Source of the DNA: Bufo bufo
Lineage: Eukaryota; Chordata; Amphibia; Anura; Bufonidae
Assembly: GCF_905171765.1 (NCBI RefSeq)
Contig: NC_053389.1
Location: forward strand, 213,534,624 to 213,598,623
Reading direction: 5' to 3'
DNA length: 64,000 nt
Within the stretch, counting starts at the first letter, position 1, and each line of letters opens with the position of its first letter. A program made the position numbers and the translations under genes. Below are positions 32,345 through 43,299 of this stretch, piece after piece. The notes beneath the pieces were generated by a model. That model worked only from the letters and a program-made list of their open reading frames with translations. It searched no databases and was not told where the DNA came from.

Positions 32345-32640
32345 TCATCTCTAATCAAAATGCTTTTGTGTCTTTGTTGACAAAACTTTACCACATAAAA
32401 TAGCAATAGACATTTAGGTCTAAATAATTTAATATTATTATTTTGCATATTGCTTCTCTATTTCAATTGTTTATTGTGCTCCCACTCTTTGATATGAACT
32501 ATAAAATAGTATGAACACACAGTCCCATAAATCTCATTTTACCGGGCCAGAGAAACTACTGCCATTTTGTGCATTCGCATAGCATGATTTTTCCATTTGA
32601 AGTAATAATGCTGCATGCTATTTAGTTCTCACACATTTTC
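32345..32640. promoter_or_regulatory. Candidate conserved non-coding element 2
   Basis: AT-rich, non-repetitive, with no ORF. It has a POU/octamer-like ATTTTGCATATTGC (about 32440), a SOX-like CAATTGTTTATTGTG (about 32464) and a TAATAATGCTGCATGC stretch (about 32603). As with 30640-31030, it stands out because everything around it is repeat-derived. Conservation is not testable here. Confidence 0.3.
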
Positions 32641-33473
32641 TACACATTTACAGTATGAAATGATGAAAACCTGTGTATGCCTCTCTGCATAAAATCGAAC
32701 TTGGAGGTGCAGCAATGGCGTAGAGGTACAACTGTAGCCAGGAGCATTGCTAGGTTAAAACATTGGGGGCCTGCGCCCCTGATATTTTGTCCCAGGCCCC
32801 GAATGTCCTGCCTGCCAGATAGATACAACTGTATTGCTGTCCGCAGGATCTAATACCCTGAAAGAGCTGAATGACCTGTGGTGACATCACAGGTCATGTG
32901 ATCAGTTCTAAATGCAGCAGATGAAAAGGACCTGCGATGATGTCACCATCATGTGACCAGTGCAGGAGAAGACAGCTCAGTAGTGAAGAGAAGTCCTGGG
33001 AAGAAGCCAGTGGCGTTGCTAGGGCTGGTGTCACCCGGTGTGGTAGAAAATGGTTTCACCCCCCCTGGGACGAGTCACGTAGGGGACGTCCATCAAGCTC
33101 CGCCCTGCCGCTGCCGCGCTGCTGACATCCCTTCACGTCCTTCACTGAGCCTGCCGACCGACCCAAGCGATAACTCGGGGGAAGGGGAGGGTTTGGATAG
33201 TAAACAAACCGCTGACGTGGGGGATGGGGGGGCTAAGCAGACAGATTGCCAACAAGGGGGAAGGGGATTTTTTTTGGGGGGTTGGGGGTGCTAGCAGGCA
33301 GAGAGACAACGGGGGGGGGGGGGTTGGATAAAAAATTTTTAGAACAGGTTCCCTACTCAATGGCGGACACGGGGCGTCATGACACGTACACCATATATAT
33401 CCAACACACATACCCATAAATACACCATATACATGGTACACATACATAAATACACTATACAATACAGCAGCAT

Positions 33474-33620
33474 GTACCTCTCACATCCAGGGCCTCCAGG
33501 TGACGTCTCCTCTGATGTAGATCTTCTCTGTCATCATCTTCTCCATTTGGTCCAGACACTTCTTTCAGCCGCGTCTCGTCTCTGCAGAGTGTGACACACG
33601 GACATCTTAGTGTCCTCACT
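33474..33620 (-). repeat. Inverted partner of 35800-35946
   Basis: The reverse complement of this stretch matches 35800-35946 closely (shared words CACACTCTGCAGAGACGAG, ATGTAGATCTTCTCTG). One copy lies in the inner hAT-like element and the other in the outer one, so the two elements are related and sit in opposite orientation. Confidence 0.85.
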
Positions 33621-33784
33621 TTTCTATCATCATCCCCCAACCTGGAGCCCCCACAGTGTTATCCTGCAGCTCGCTGTGATCCCCAATACCCCCAAATACT
33701 ATCATGAAGAAATAATAGTGCCCCCCATAGTAATAGTGCTCCTCATAGTCCCACCAATAGTAATTCCCTTCTAGAAAGCCATAA

Positions 33785-33910
33785 TTAGTAATACTGCCCC
33801 CTACACTGCCCCACATTAAGTAATATGCCCCCCTACACTGCTCCACATTAATATGCCCCCCTACACTGCCCCACATTAAGTAATATGCCCCCCCACACTG
33901 CCCCACATTA
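33785..33910. repeat. Short tandem array, about 35-bp unit
   Basis: About four copies of a unit containing CCCCACATTAAGTAATATGC. The last unit is split by the TTAA MITE and finishes after 34310. Confidence 0.85.
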
Positions 33911-33911
33911 A

Positions 33912-34310
33912 AGGGGTTCTGCACTTTGTTTTAACTGATAATCTATCCTCTGGATAGATCATCAGCATCTGATCAGCGGGGGTCCGACACGCGGGATACC
34001 CGCCAATCAGCTGTTTGAGAAGGCAGCCGTGCTCCAGCAGCGCCGTGGCCTTCTCACTGTTTACCGCTGGCCCAGTGACGTCACGACTAGTATCAACTAG
34101 CGTGGGCGGGGCTAAGCTCTGTTTACTTGAATGGAGCTTAGACGCGCCCAGGCCAGATGATACTAGTCGTGACGTACCCTGGGCCAGCGGCGCTGCTGCC
34201 TTCTCAAACTGCTGATCGGCGGGGGTCCCGGGTGTCGGACCCCCGCCGATCAGATGCTGATGATCTATCCAGAGGATAGATCATCAGTTAAAACAAAGTG
34301 GAGAACCCCT
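33912..34310. mobile_element. TTAA-flanked foldback MITE
   Basis: 399 bp with very long inverted arms beginning AGGGGTTCTGCACTTTG and ending CAAAGTGGAGAACCCCT. TTAA is on both sides (33908-33911 and 34311-34314). Removing it with one TTAA restores the tandem unit CCCCACATTAAGTAATATGC exactly. TTAA duplication points to piggyBac- or Kolobok-type machinery. Confidence 0.93.
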
Positions 34311-34359
34311 TTAAGTAATATGCCCCCCACTGCCCTCCATTATGTAGTTTGCGGCATTT

Positions 34360-34415
34360 CCAGGAAATGCACTTTAATGCTCCATGAGTCATGGAGCATT
34401 AAAGTGCATTTCCAC
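34360..34415. repeat. Small perfect hairpin
   Basis: Arms GGAAATGCACTTTAATGCTC and complement around CATGAGTCATG, inside the inner hAT-like element. Confidence 0.85.
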
Positions 34416-34929
34416 CTTCTGTTCAAGCTTTACCCTGGCTGGACCTGGAGGCCCCAACCCCCCGCCCCCCCTAAATATAATAAATACTATAATGGGGTAT
34501 TAAAGTAAATCTAAATATAAAGTCAATATGCGTTCTCTGCGCTACTTACCACACCTCCTCCTCCCTCAGGCACGGCAGTGGCAGCTCTGGCTTGCTGTGT
34601 GAGTGAGTCACTGCTGTCACTCACCACCCAATCCATTAGCTCCAGACTCGAGTCCTGGGCCTGCTGGCTGCTCCTGCAGTGCAGCCGCCGCGGCGCTACT
34701 CACCAGGTAGTCACACCCCCTTCTCCACATGACGGCCGGACCGACGTGCTTGCTAATGAATAAGGAGAACTCCGTCGGCCGGCGGGTAACACCCCATCAG
34801 ACTGGTGTCACCCATTGCGGCCCGCACCCACCGCACCCCCCACGCAACGCCACTGGAAGAAGCTCTGGTGAGGTCTGCTACATGAGGAGAGGTAAGTGAA
34901 GGGAGAGGCAGAGCAATGCTGGGAGTTGT

Positions 34930-35260
34930 GGTTATTTAACTGGGACTGTATGTTAGGGCTGAAGGGAGGGAAGTTATTTACATGGGACTGAAAATTAAGG
35001 GGGTGATGTTATTTACATGGGAATGCATGTTGGAGGTTGCTGGGGCAGGGTGATGTTATTTACACGGGACTGAATGTTGAGGGGTAATGTTATTTACATT
35101 GGGCTGTATGTTGAAGGCGGCTCGGAAGGGGGTGATGCTATTTATGTGGGACGGAATATTGGAGGGTGCTGGAGAGGTGGTGTGATGGTATTTACATGGG
35201 ACTCTATGATGGAGGGAGGCAAATAATGTTATTTACATGGGACTGTATGGTGGAGGGGCT
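34930..35260. repeat. Degenerate minisatellite
   Basis: About five to six copies of a 55-70 bp unit with GTTATTTACATGGGACTG, in the outer hAT-like element. Confidence 0.8.
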
Positions 35261-35279
35261 GAGGAATTATAATTTCTGA

Positions 35280-35760
35280 GGACACTTAACAGAGGACTAT
35301 AGCTACATGGGGCACTGCAGGGGGCATTATAAATACTGGTGCGCTTCAGGGTGAGCATTATAACAGTAGGGGGTGATATAAATATGGGGGCACTGTGGAG
35401 GCATTTTAAATCCAGGGGACAATAGGCATTCTTATTACTACTGGGGGCTCTGTAGGAGGAACTTATATATCCACATTATTTCTACTAAGAGCACTGTGGG
35501 GGCCTTTTTACTACTGAGGGTTCTGTAGATGGCTATATTACCACTGGGGGAGCAATAGGGGGCCTTATTTCTACTGGGGGGCTCTGTAAGGGCATTATTA
35601 ATACTGGAGGGATCTTCTACTAATGGAGGCACTCTTGGGGAGCACTATCACTGTTGGGGGCACTGTAGGGAGCAGTATTACTATTGAGGGCATTCTGGAA
35701 GGGAATTATTATTGGTGGGACTATCAGGAGCACTATTACTATGGGGAAGATTATCTGTAT
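35280..35760. repeat. Degenerate tandem repeat of GGGGGCATTATTACTACT type
   Basis: Irregular units of about 30-35 bp with a purine-rich half and an ATTATTACTACT half, similar to 29880-30290. Short open frames here are chance. Confidence 0.7.
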
Positions 35761-36104
35761 GGCACTCATTTTTCTTCAGAATAGTATTTGGGGGTACAGA
35801 AAAGTGAAGAACCTAAGATGTCCATGTGTCACACTCTGCAGAGACGAGGTGCTGAGAGAAGTTGTCCGGACCAAATGGAGAAGATGATGACAGAGAAGAT
35901 CTACATGAGAGGAAACGTCACCTGGGAGGCACTGGATGTGAGAGGTATAGCTGTATAGCAAGTACAGTAAAATGTCTTCAGTGCTAGTGTTTGCGGTGGT
36001 GGGGGGGAGTTGGGGTCGGTTGGTAGACTTAGATAATTGGTCAACATGCATTGGAGCTTGGGCCCCAGATCTTTTGATACCCTAGCAGCGCCCCTGACTG
36101 TAGC

Positions 36105-36360
36105 ACATAGCAGTCTATGGGTGCCATAGTACAACATGCAGTATCGTGTAGCTCTATAACATGGCCTAATACAAATAAAGGTCTTAATAAAAGTCACATG
36201 TTACATAAAATATTGTTTGATCTTCCACAGAGTCAAAAGTCTAAATAAAAAATTTCAGTTTGAGTTATCATATTGTAAGGAACCCGTTATCTCATATTCA
36301 ATGTGCAACTAATGATACGGGGCTGTAGGTGACATCAAAGCAAAATCATTGATGTGTCTT
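36105..36360. other. No gene seen
   Basis: Sequence between the nested hAT element and the TTAA MITE. It may be the 5' non-coding part of Penelope-3, but I cannot show this. Confidence 0.4.
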
Positions 36361-36364
36361 TTAA

Positions 36365-36690
36365 AGCTCTCAGCCTCAGCATTTTGAAGTAAATTCACTT
36401 TGAATAGGTACCCTTCCATATGTAACTACTTAAGTTATGTAGTCACCACTGCAAGCTTGTCCCTCTCACGGTGATTGATATCCCATGATATCCCGCCAGG
36501 TCTTAAAATCTTGTGCATGCACCATAATTACTCTCTGTTCTCCTCTGGTGTATGTACGGCAGCTTACAGATATTGTGAGAGTAGTTACGCCGCATGAACG
36601 AGATATCAGAACCAGCGGAATGTCAGTTAGATGGGCCTGAAATGTATATTTTCAAAGTGGATTTACTTCAAAATGCTGAGGCTAAAAGCT
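36365..36690. mobile_element. 326-bp MITE with TTAA flanks
   Basis: Inverted ends around AGCTCTCAGCCTCAGCATTT (left) and its near complement (right), with about 40-bp arms and a few mismatches. TTAA is at 36361-36364 and 36691-36694. No coding capacity. Confidence 0.8.
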
Positions 36691-36699
36691 TTAAAAGGA

Positions 36700-38654
36700 A
36701 GAGACAGAGGAAGAGGTGGTGGCAGAGGTCATGGTTGTGGACGTGGCAACAGTGAGAGAGGAAATCGGGGAGGTTTGTTAGGGACCATCTCACAGACAAT
36801 AGGAACCCCCGGACAGACAGTAGAGTACTCACTCAGAAACAGGAGAGGAAACTAGTCAAAACTGAATCTAGTGACGCATCACAGATCATTAATCTTTCAA
36901 AGCGAGTCCTCAGTAGGGCCGAGATGGGAGTCCTTAGCAAGGGACTGTCATTTGTTCCAGATTGTAAATTTAATCCATTTACATGGGTTAAAGACATCAA
37001 TTTATTTATCAGGAAAAAGTTCTTCCGCACACATGATAGGGAGCAATGCGCAAAACTTGACATTGACGAGGGGGAACTTCAAGAGGTCAAGATGCTAGCT
37101 GATCTCCTTGGTGAGAAACAAAAAGGGTTAGGGGAGGGTCCCTTTACAGACTTAAAATTGCCGTCTAAAAAATATCCCCCGGTGACAGATTTCTCTACTC
37201 TTGATGTATTTCTTACTGTTACGGATAAAATCAGATCACTATATGTCCATAATCCATACCCACACAACATGACTGAGCAGGAGCAGATAGCTCTGGACTC
37301 ATTACAGAGGGATTCACAAATAGTAATCAAGCCCTCGGATAAGTGTGGCAACGTCATGATACTGGATGTTGCAAGCTATGTGGGTATGTGCAGAAGAATT
37401 CTAGATGACAGGACATGTTATACCAGATTGGATCATAACCCCCTTGAGATGTTCAGAAGGGAATTAATTGAAATCATAAATGGGGCAAAGAGACGTAACC
37501 TCATAAGTGACAATGAATCTGCCTATCTGCTAACTGGGCACCCGACACTACCGGCCTTCTACAGTTTACCCAAAATACATAAGGGCACAACTCCCCTTAA
37601 AGGAAGGCCGATAGTGTCAGGGGTAGGCGTCAGGGGTAGGCGGCTTAACTGAAAGAATTAGCATCTATGTGGAAAAGATTCTGAGGCCCTTTGTCACCAG
37701 CTTTCCCTCCAATGTGAGGGATTCAATGGATGTCTTAAGGAGGCTCAATGATATCCAATGGGAAATGATACCCTCCTTTCCAGCCTAGATGTCGAGGCCC
37801 TGTACAGGTGTTACTAACAGAAAGGGGGTCTCACCTGAGGAAACATAATGAACTGGTGGTCACACTCCTGAACTTTATCCTAATCGGAACATCTTCATAT
37901 TTGATCGTGCCATTTACCACCAGCTCAGGGGGGTGGCGATGGGCAGTCCCTGTGCCCCGACTTTCGCCAACCTCTACCTGGCCGGCATGTGAAAGGGAAA
38001 GCCATCTACATCCAAAGAATAGGACATCGGATGATGTCCAGGTGCGTGTAATAGGGACCGATGATACAGTACATAAAGAGATTCGGGCACTTCTGGCAGA
38101 ACACTGGGACATCTTGAGGTCTGACCCAGATGTGGGGGACCTGACGGGGGAATACCCTCGGATCACATATCGCCGTGGTGGTAATCTAAGGGACAAGTTG
38201 GTCCATACTGCATTTAGTTCCCCGACGAGTGAGACCTGGCTGGCCTCAAGAAAGCCTAATGGCACATATAAATGTGGGAGCTGTCGGGCCTGCAATGCCA
38301 TTAAGAGAGAGGGACAATTCACAAGTTCTGTCACAGGACGCAGTTTTGATATTAAGACCTTTATCAACCTCAGAACAGTGGGAGTGGTATATTTGGCAAC
38401 GTGCATGTGTGGATTGCAATATTTGGGGAAAACTAAAAATGAGTTTAGAAGACGCATAGGGGAACACCTATTAAAAATCAAGGTGATACCCCTATTGCAC
38501 AGCATGTTGCGGTTCACCACCCTACGATGAGGAATTGTGTGATGTTCCAAGGTGTGGAACATGTGAAACTGCCACCTAGAGGAGGCGACATTGACACTCT
38601 ACTCCTGAAAAAGGAGGCCCAATGGATATTTACTCTGGACACAATAAAACCTAA
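36700..38654 (+). pseudogene. Penelope-3 RT/GIY-YIG gene with internal deletion
   Basis: Starts in an Arg/Gly-rich segment (RGRGGGRGHGCGRGN). The Penelope N-terminal signature ASQIINLSKRVLSRAEMGVL leads into a long open stretch (36924-37652) with VIKPSDKCGNVMILD and FYSLPKIHKG, the first RT motifs. After 37650 the frame breaks, and most of the palm, including the YIDD region, is deleted: only GVAMGSPCAPTFANLYLA survives near 37930. The C-terminal part resumes at about 38040-38520 with CGSCRAC and the endonuclease motif VVYLATCMCGLQYLGKTK. Non-functional. Confidence 0.9.
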
Positions 38655-39413
38655 GGGCTCTTTCACACTTGCGTTGTTCTTTTCCGGCAAAGAGTTCCGT
38701 CATCGGGGCTCTATGCCGGAAAAATCCTGATCAGGATTATCCCAATGCATTCTGAATGGAGAGAAATCCATTCAGGATGCATCAGGATGTCTTCAGTTCA
38801 GGACCGGAACGTTTTTTGGCCGGAGAAAATACCGCAGCATGTTTCGTTTTTGCTCCGGCCAAAAATCCTGAACACTTGCCGCAAGGCCGGATCCGGAATT
38901 AATGCCCATTTAAAGGCATTAATCCGGATCCGGCCTTAAGCTAAATGTCGCTTTGGCGCATTAACGGATCCGACGTTTAGCTTTTTCTGAATGGTTACTA
39001 TGGCTGCCAGGATGCTAAAGTCCTGTTTGCCATGGTAAAGTGTAGTGGGGAGCGGGGGAGCAGTATACTTACCGTCCGTGTGGCTCCCGGGGCGCTTCAG
39101 AGTGACGTCAGGGCGCCCCACGCGCATGAATGAAGTGATCGCATGGATCACGTCATCCATGCGCATGGGACGCTCTGACGTCATTCTGGAGCGCCCCGGG
39201 AGCCGCACGGACGGTAAGTATACTGCTCCCCACTACTACTATGGCAACCAGGACTTTAATAGCATCCTGGCTGCCATAGTAACACTGAACGCATTTTGAA
39301 GACGGATCAGTCTTCAAATGCTTTCAGTTCACTTTCGGTGTTACGGATCCGGCGGGCACTTCTGGCAAATGGAGTACACGACGGATCCGGACAACGCAAG
39401 TGTGAAAGAGCCC
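38655..39413. mobile_element. Harbinger-like MITE with internal palindromes
   Basis: 759 bp with inverted ends GGGCTCTTTCACACTTGCG and complement, flanked by the trinucleotide TAA (38652-38654 and 39414-39416). A 3-bp TWA duplication is characteristic of PIF/Harbinger. Removing it restores the Penelope-3 reading after IKPKG. Inside are a hairpin at 38884-38940 (GGCCGGATCCGGAATTAATG and complement) and a larger palindrome at about 39000-39285 (arms CCCGGGGCGCTTCAGAGTGACG-like). No gene is supported; the open frames at 38936-39299 are palindrome translations. Confidence 0.88.
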
Positions 39414-39416
39414 TAA

Positions 39417-40134
39417 GGGTCTGAACGACTCTATTTCATTTGTATGTTTCATTGAATAATATGGATACACTCTGCCTTCTCTTTTGTTATTCTGTATATC
39501 TTAACTACTTATTGTTAATAGGGATGAGTATTAGGCCCTCTGTCCTGGGATGCATACCTTTGTAGTGCAGGCTGTATAATTCCAACTATATACAGCCTGC
39601 ACAATATTTTTGTTAGCTCTTGATTTCTATATTTTCATATAACATGTAGTGCCTTACTATATAACATACTATAGCTATTATGGCTGAGTGATTGGGGATC
39701 ACAGTATTGTATACTTCGATGTCTATCCAGCCATGCGAGATGACTCAGTACAGCACTGCGGAGGTGTGCATATGACTGTCATCTCTGATATACATACATG
39801 GCATACATCTGAATAGACTTCATGTCCCCTAAGACTTACGGAAACCCAATGAAGCGGAGATCACGATAACTTTTACATCCCCGATGCCGTAAGCATATGA
39901 TGAATGACAGGAATAGGCGTGGCAATCTCTATGGTCGTGCCTCATTGGCTCCTAGTCGGGAGGCCTGGCAATTCAGGGGGAGGAGTGTTCTCCATTTAAA
40001 CAGTGTAGGAAAGTGATTTACAAGTTCAGGGAACTATTATTTGGGGATCCAAATAGTCATTAGACTGTTCTGTCATTCCAGCGTTTTGTTATTGGACTGC
40101 AAGCATTATGTTGAAAAGCCTTTAGTGGCTTATA
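39417..40134. other. Penelope-3 3' end and unassigned sequence
   Basis: 39417-39455 completes the Penelope-3 C-terminus (GLNDSISFVCF-like). A short hairpin lies at 39553-39605 (GTGCAGGCTGTATA and complement). Beyond that I see no gene. Confidence 0.5.
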
Positions 40135-40691
40135 GCTTAGTATCTAATTCAGTACGACAAGACAAGTATATATGCATTTCACTTCTGCAGTTATTTCTGT
40201 TGAAAGCGTATAGGGGCGTATTTCAGTACAACAATAAAAATATATACGCACTGCACTGTTGCAGTTATTTCTGTTTAAAGCGTATAGGGGCGTATTTCAG
40301 TAAAAAATAGAAAGATAAATACGCACTGCAATGCTGCAGTTATTTCTGGTGAAAGCATATAAGGGCATATTACAGTAAAAAAAGAAATATATATATGCAC
40401 TGCACTGTTGCAGTTATTTCTGGTGAAAGCGTATAGGGGCATATTTCATTAAAATAAGAAAAATATGTACGCATTGCACTGATGCAGTTATTTATAGTGA
40501 AAGCGTATAGGGGCCTATTTCAGTCCAAAAAGAAAAATATGTACGCACTGCACTGTTCCAGTTATTTCTGGTGAAAGCATATAGGGGTGTATAGCAGTAA
40601 AAAAAGAAAAATATATACGCACTGCACTGTTGCAGTTATTTCTGGTGAAAGCGTATAGGGGCGCATATTTCAGTCCAACAAGAGAAATATA
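40135..40691. repeat. Minisatellite B, about 74-bp unit (first block)
   Basis: About seven copies of a unit with GCACTGCACTGTTGCAGTTA, then GTGAAAGCGTATAGGGGCG, then TTTCAGT. It continues at 49104 and 54598 after insertions. The 15 bp AACAAGAGAAATATA (40677-40691) is duplicated at 49104-49118 by the Neptune-4 insertion. Confidence 0.95.
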
Positions 40692-40777
40692 GTAAGTGAA
40701 AGGATTTTAGCAGCTCTCACCTCTAGTCACCTGCATGAAGCACGGAAAGGAGTGGCTTGAACCTAGCCACACTTGAT

Positions 40778-41039
40778 AAGTCCAAGAGCAAAAAGAAAAG
40801 TTAATTCCAGCTTCAGCATATAAAAAGTTTTCTTTATTCGGCTTGTGGTATAAAATGTCACATGGAGAGACACAGAAAGATTGTGACGCGTTTCGGGCTG
40901 TGGTATTGAGCCCTTCTTCAAGACAATACAAAGGTGTACTAAAACCAAAATGCTTTATATACCACACAAATGGATTACTCCTCCTTCTCTGATTAATTGG
41001 AGACTGTGTCCCAGACCCAGGTGTTCCTGGATTGGAAAA
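40778..41039 (+). repeat. Neptune-4 terminal repeat, left (inverted) copy
   Basis: Reverse-complement partner of 48832-49103, differing by a ~10-bp indel (TCCAACAAAG is absent here) and a few substitutions. It lies downstream of the Neptune gene. Confidence 0.93.
40880..40927 (-). ncRNA. Hammerhead-like motif, sense to the Neptune-4 gene
   Basis: On the minus strand: stem I ATTGT; core variant CTTGAAGAA; stem II GGGCT/AGCCC; core GAAAC; GCGTC; then ACAAT pairing with ATTGT. ACGCGT in stem III is self-complementary, which would suit pairing between two copies. The first core segment has extra bases relative to CTGANGA, so activity is doubtful although stems I and II are perfect. Confidence 0.65.
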
Positions 41040-41117
41040 TCCTCCCAGGGACACGTGGGTGGGGACGCAGTACTTCACAGACTTTCACATTCAAAAAAAC
41101 ATATATATATTGGTGCA

Positions 41118-41619
41118 CTACATATACTGCAAGGTTAAATCATGTTTTCTATTCAAACCCTTCGGTATGCAAGTATCTAAAATAAACATCCAATACGTTT
41201 CCCTACTCAAAAGCTTCTGTTTGCGATCGCCTCCTCTGACAGGTGTGGAGACCACCTCCAATCCCTGTACAGAAAACGCAGAGATATCGCCCTTGTGAAC
41301 AGTGGCAAAATGTCTTGTTGCCGCTGAGACATTGCGAGACATAAAATGAGGGACATCACTCAAATGTTTTCTTATACGCACCTTCAGTTCATTAGTGGTA
41401 CAACCCACATACTGTAGGTTGCATATTTTGCATGTTATAGCATATACTACATGATCTGTTTTACAGTTTATATATTGTTTTAGCATATGTTTTTTATTAT
41501 TGGCCATAGATGTAACCTCTTTTGAGATAAGCATGTGTCGACAGCAGATACATTTTTTGCTGCCGCATTTATAATTCCCGTTTATTTTAGGCCAGGTGTT
41601 TGTTCTAGGAAAATTTTCC
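41118..41619 (-). CDS. Neptune-4 protein, C-terminal part (GIY-YIG endonuclease)
   Basis: This is the 3' exon-like remainder of the gene split by the 5.1-kb insertion; its first codons are RENFPRTNTWPK. It shows the zinc-like cluster CGSKKCICC and the endonuclease signature VVYAITC ... LQYVGCTTNELKVRIRKH, ending before the stop with DTCIPKGLNRK. Open frames upstream of 41620 belong to the inserted element and are not part of the gene. In intact relatives the endonuclease nicks target DNA for reverse transcription. The frame itself shows no damage. Confidence 0.9.
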
Positions 41620-41639
41620 CTAACCACCTCCGGACCGCT

Positions 41640-41960
41640 GTACGCACAGACGCGTCCTGGAGGTGGTTGATTCATTCCTCCTGGACGCGCCGGCGCGTCC
41701 TCTCGCGAGACGCGAGATTTCCTGTGAACGCGCGCACACAGGCGCGCGCGCTCACAGGAACGGAAGGTAAGAGAGTTGATCTCCAGCCTGCCAGCGGCGA
41801 TCGTTCGCTGGCAGGCTGGAGATGTGTTTTTTTTAACCCCTAACAGGTATATTAGACGCTGTTTTGATAACAGCGTCTAATATACCTGCTACCTGGTCCT
41901 CTGGTGGTCCCCTTTGTTTGGATCGACCACCAGAGGACACAGGTAGCTCAGTAAAGTCCC
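41640..41960. repeat. Three successive foldbacks in the 5.1-kb element
   Basis: Hairpins: around 41719-41762 (CCTGTGAACGCGCGC and complement), 41779-41823 (ATCTCCAGCCTGCCAGC and complement) and 41844-41950 (a pair AGGTATATTAGACGCTGTT / complement, then TACCTGGTCCTCTGGTGGTC / complement). GC-rich and non-coding. Confidence 0.88.
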
Positions 41961-42039
41961 ACCAAGCACCACTACACTACACTACACCCCCCCCCCGTCA
42001 CTTATTAACCCCTTATTAGCCCCTGATCACCCCTAATCA

Positions 42040-43290
42040 CCCCTGATCACCCCATATAGACTCCCTGATCACCCCCCTGTCATTGATTACCCCCCTGTCA
42101 TTGATCACCCCCCTGTAAAGCTCCATTCAGATGTCCGCATGATTTTTACGGATCCACTGATAGATGGATCGGATCCGCAAAACGCATCCGGACGTCTGAA
42201 TGAAGCCTTACAGGGGCATGATCAATGACTGTGGTTATCACCCCATATAGACTCCCTGATCACCCCCCTGTCATTGATTACCCCCCTGTAAAGCTCCATT
42301 CAGACGTCCGCATGATTTTTACGGATCCACTGATAGATGGATCGGATCCGCAAAACGCATCCGGACGTCTGAATGAAGCCTTACAGGGGCATGATCAATG
42401 ACTGTGGTTATCACCCCATATAGACTCCCTGATCACCCCCCTGTAAAGCTCCATTCAGATGTCCGCATGATTTTTACGGATCCACTGATAGATGGATCGG
42501 ATCCGCAAAACGCATCCGGATGTCTGAATGAAGCCTTACAGGGGCATGATCAATGACTGTGGTTATCACCCCATATAGACTCCCTGATCACCCCCCTGTC
42601 ATTGATTACCCCCCTGTAAAGCTCCATTCAGACGTCCGCATGATTTTTACGGATCCACTGATAGATGGATCGGATCCGCAAAACGCATCCGGACGTCTGA
42701 ATGAAGCCTTACAGGGGCATGATCAATGACTGTGGTGATCACCCCATATAGACTCCCTGATCACCCCCCTGTCATTGATTACCCCCCTGTCATTGATCAC
42801 CCCCCTGTAAAGCTCCATTCAGACGTCCGCATGATTTTTACGGATCCACTGATAGATGGATCGGATCCGCAAAACGCATCCGGACGTCTGAATGAAGCCT
42901 TACAGGGGCGTGATCAATGACTGTGGTGATCACCCCATATAGACTCCCTGATCACCCCCCTGTCATTGATTCCCCCCTGTAAAGCTCCATTCAGACGTCC
43001 GCATGATTTTTACGGATCCACTGATAGATGGATCGGATCCGCAAAACGCATCCGGACGTCTGAATGAAGCCTTACAGGGGCATGATCAATGACTGTGGTG
43101 ATCACCCCATATAGACTCCCTGATCACCCCCCTGTCATTGATTACCCCCCTGTCATTGATCACCCCCCTGTAAAGCTCCATTCAGACGTCCGCATGATTT
43201 TTACGGATCCACTGATAGATGGATCGGATCCGCAAAACGCATCCGGACGTCTGAACGAAGCCTTACACGGGCGTGATAAATGACTGTGGT
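42040..43290. repeat. Tandem array, about 150-190 bp unit, seven copies
   Basis: Seven copies centred on CTGATAGATGGATCGGATCC (near 42157, 42331, 42484, 42657, 42848, 43019, 43214). Each unit contains an inverted pair CATTCAGACGTCCG ... CGGACGTCTGAATG, so every repeat can form its own hairpin. Unit length varies with the number of CCCCCCTGTCATTGATTA insertions. Confidence 0.95.
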
Positions 43291-43299
43291 TATCACCCC

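Larger units (their letters stand above)
33008..34855. mobile_element. Inner non-autonomous hAT-like element
   Basis: Ends CAGTGGCGTTGC and GCAACGCCACTG, flanked by the 8-bp duplication GAAGAAGC (33000-33007 and 34856-34863). Next to the ends, GCTGGTGTCACCC at the left is repeated directly as CTGGTGTCACCC at about 34802. It contains G runs (33305-33320), a TACACATA-type simple repeat (33384-33470), tandem CTGCCCCACATTAAGTAATA units (33785-33910) and a TTAA foldback MITE. Confidence 0.9.
32739..36096. mobile_element. Outer non-autonomous hAT-like element of a three-level nest
   Basis: Left end CAGGAGCATTGCTAGG and right end, read inward, CAGGGGCGCTGCTAGGG. It is flanked by the 8-bp duplication ACTGTAGC (32731-32738 and 36097-36104). 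8-bp duplications are the hAT hallmark. No transposase remains. The interior holds a second hAT-like element (33008-34855) and degenerate tandem repeats. Confidence 0.85.
36695..40134 (+). mobile_element. Penelope-3: decayed Penelope-like element (borders unresolved)
   Basis: A Penelope coding relic (36700-38654, with its last codons after 39414) and 3' non-coding sequence, interrupted by a Harbinger-like MITE. It is a different subfamily from Penelope-1 and Neptune-4. I could not identify its pLTRs or TSD. Confidence 0.75.

Noticed and set aside
33142..33462. ORF rich in Tyr, Val and Pro on the minus strand
   Set aside because: Low-complexity translation of G/C runs and a TACACATA-type simple repeat.
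41620..41675. Apparent N-terminal extension of the Neptune-4 endonuclease ORF
   Set aside because: These codons lie in the end of the inserted 5.1-kb element; the true upstream coding part is at 46761-48936.
42726..43283. Two identical 64-codon ORFs in the tandem array
   Set aside because: Identical because the array units are identical; low-complexity HPPV/DHPP repeats, no gene.
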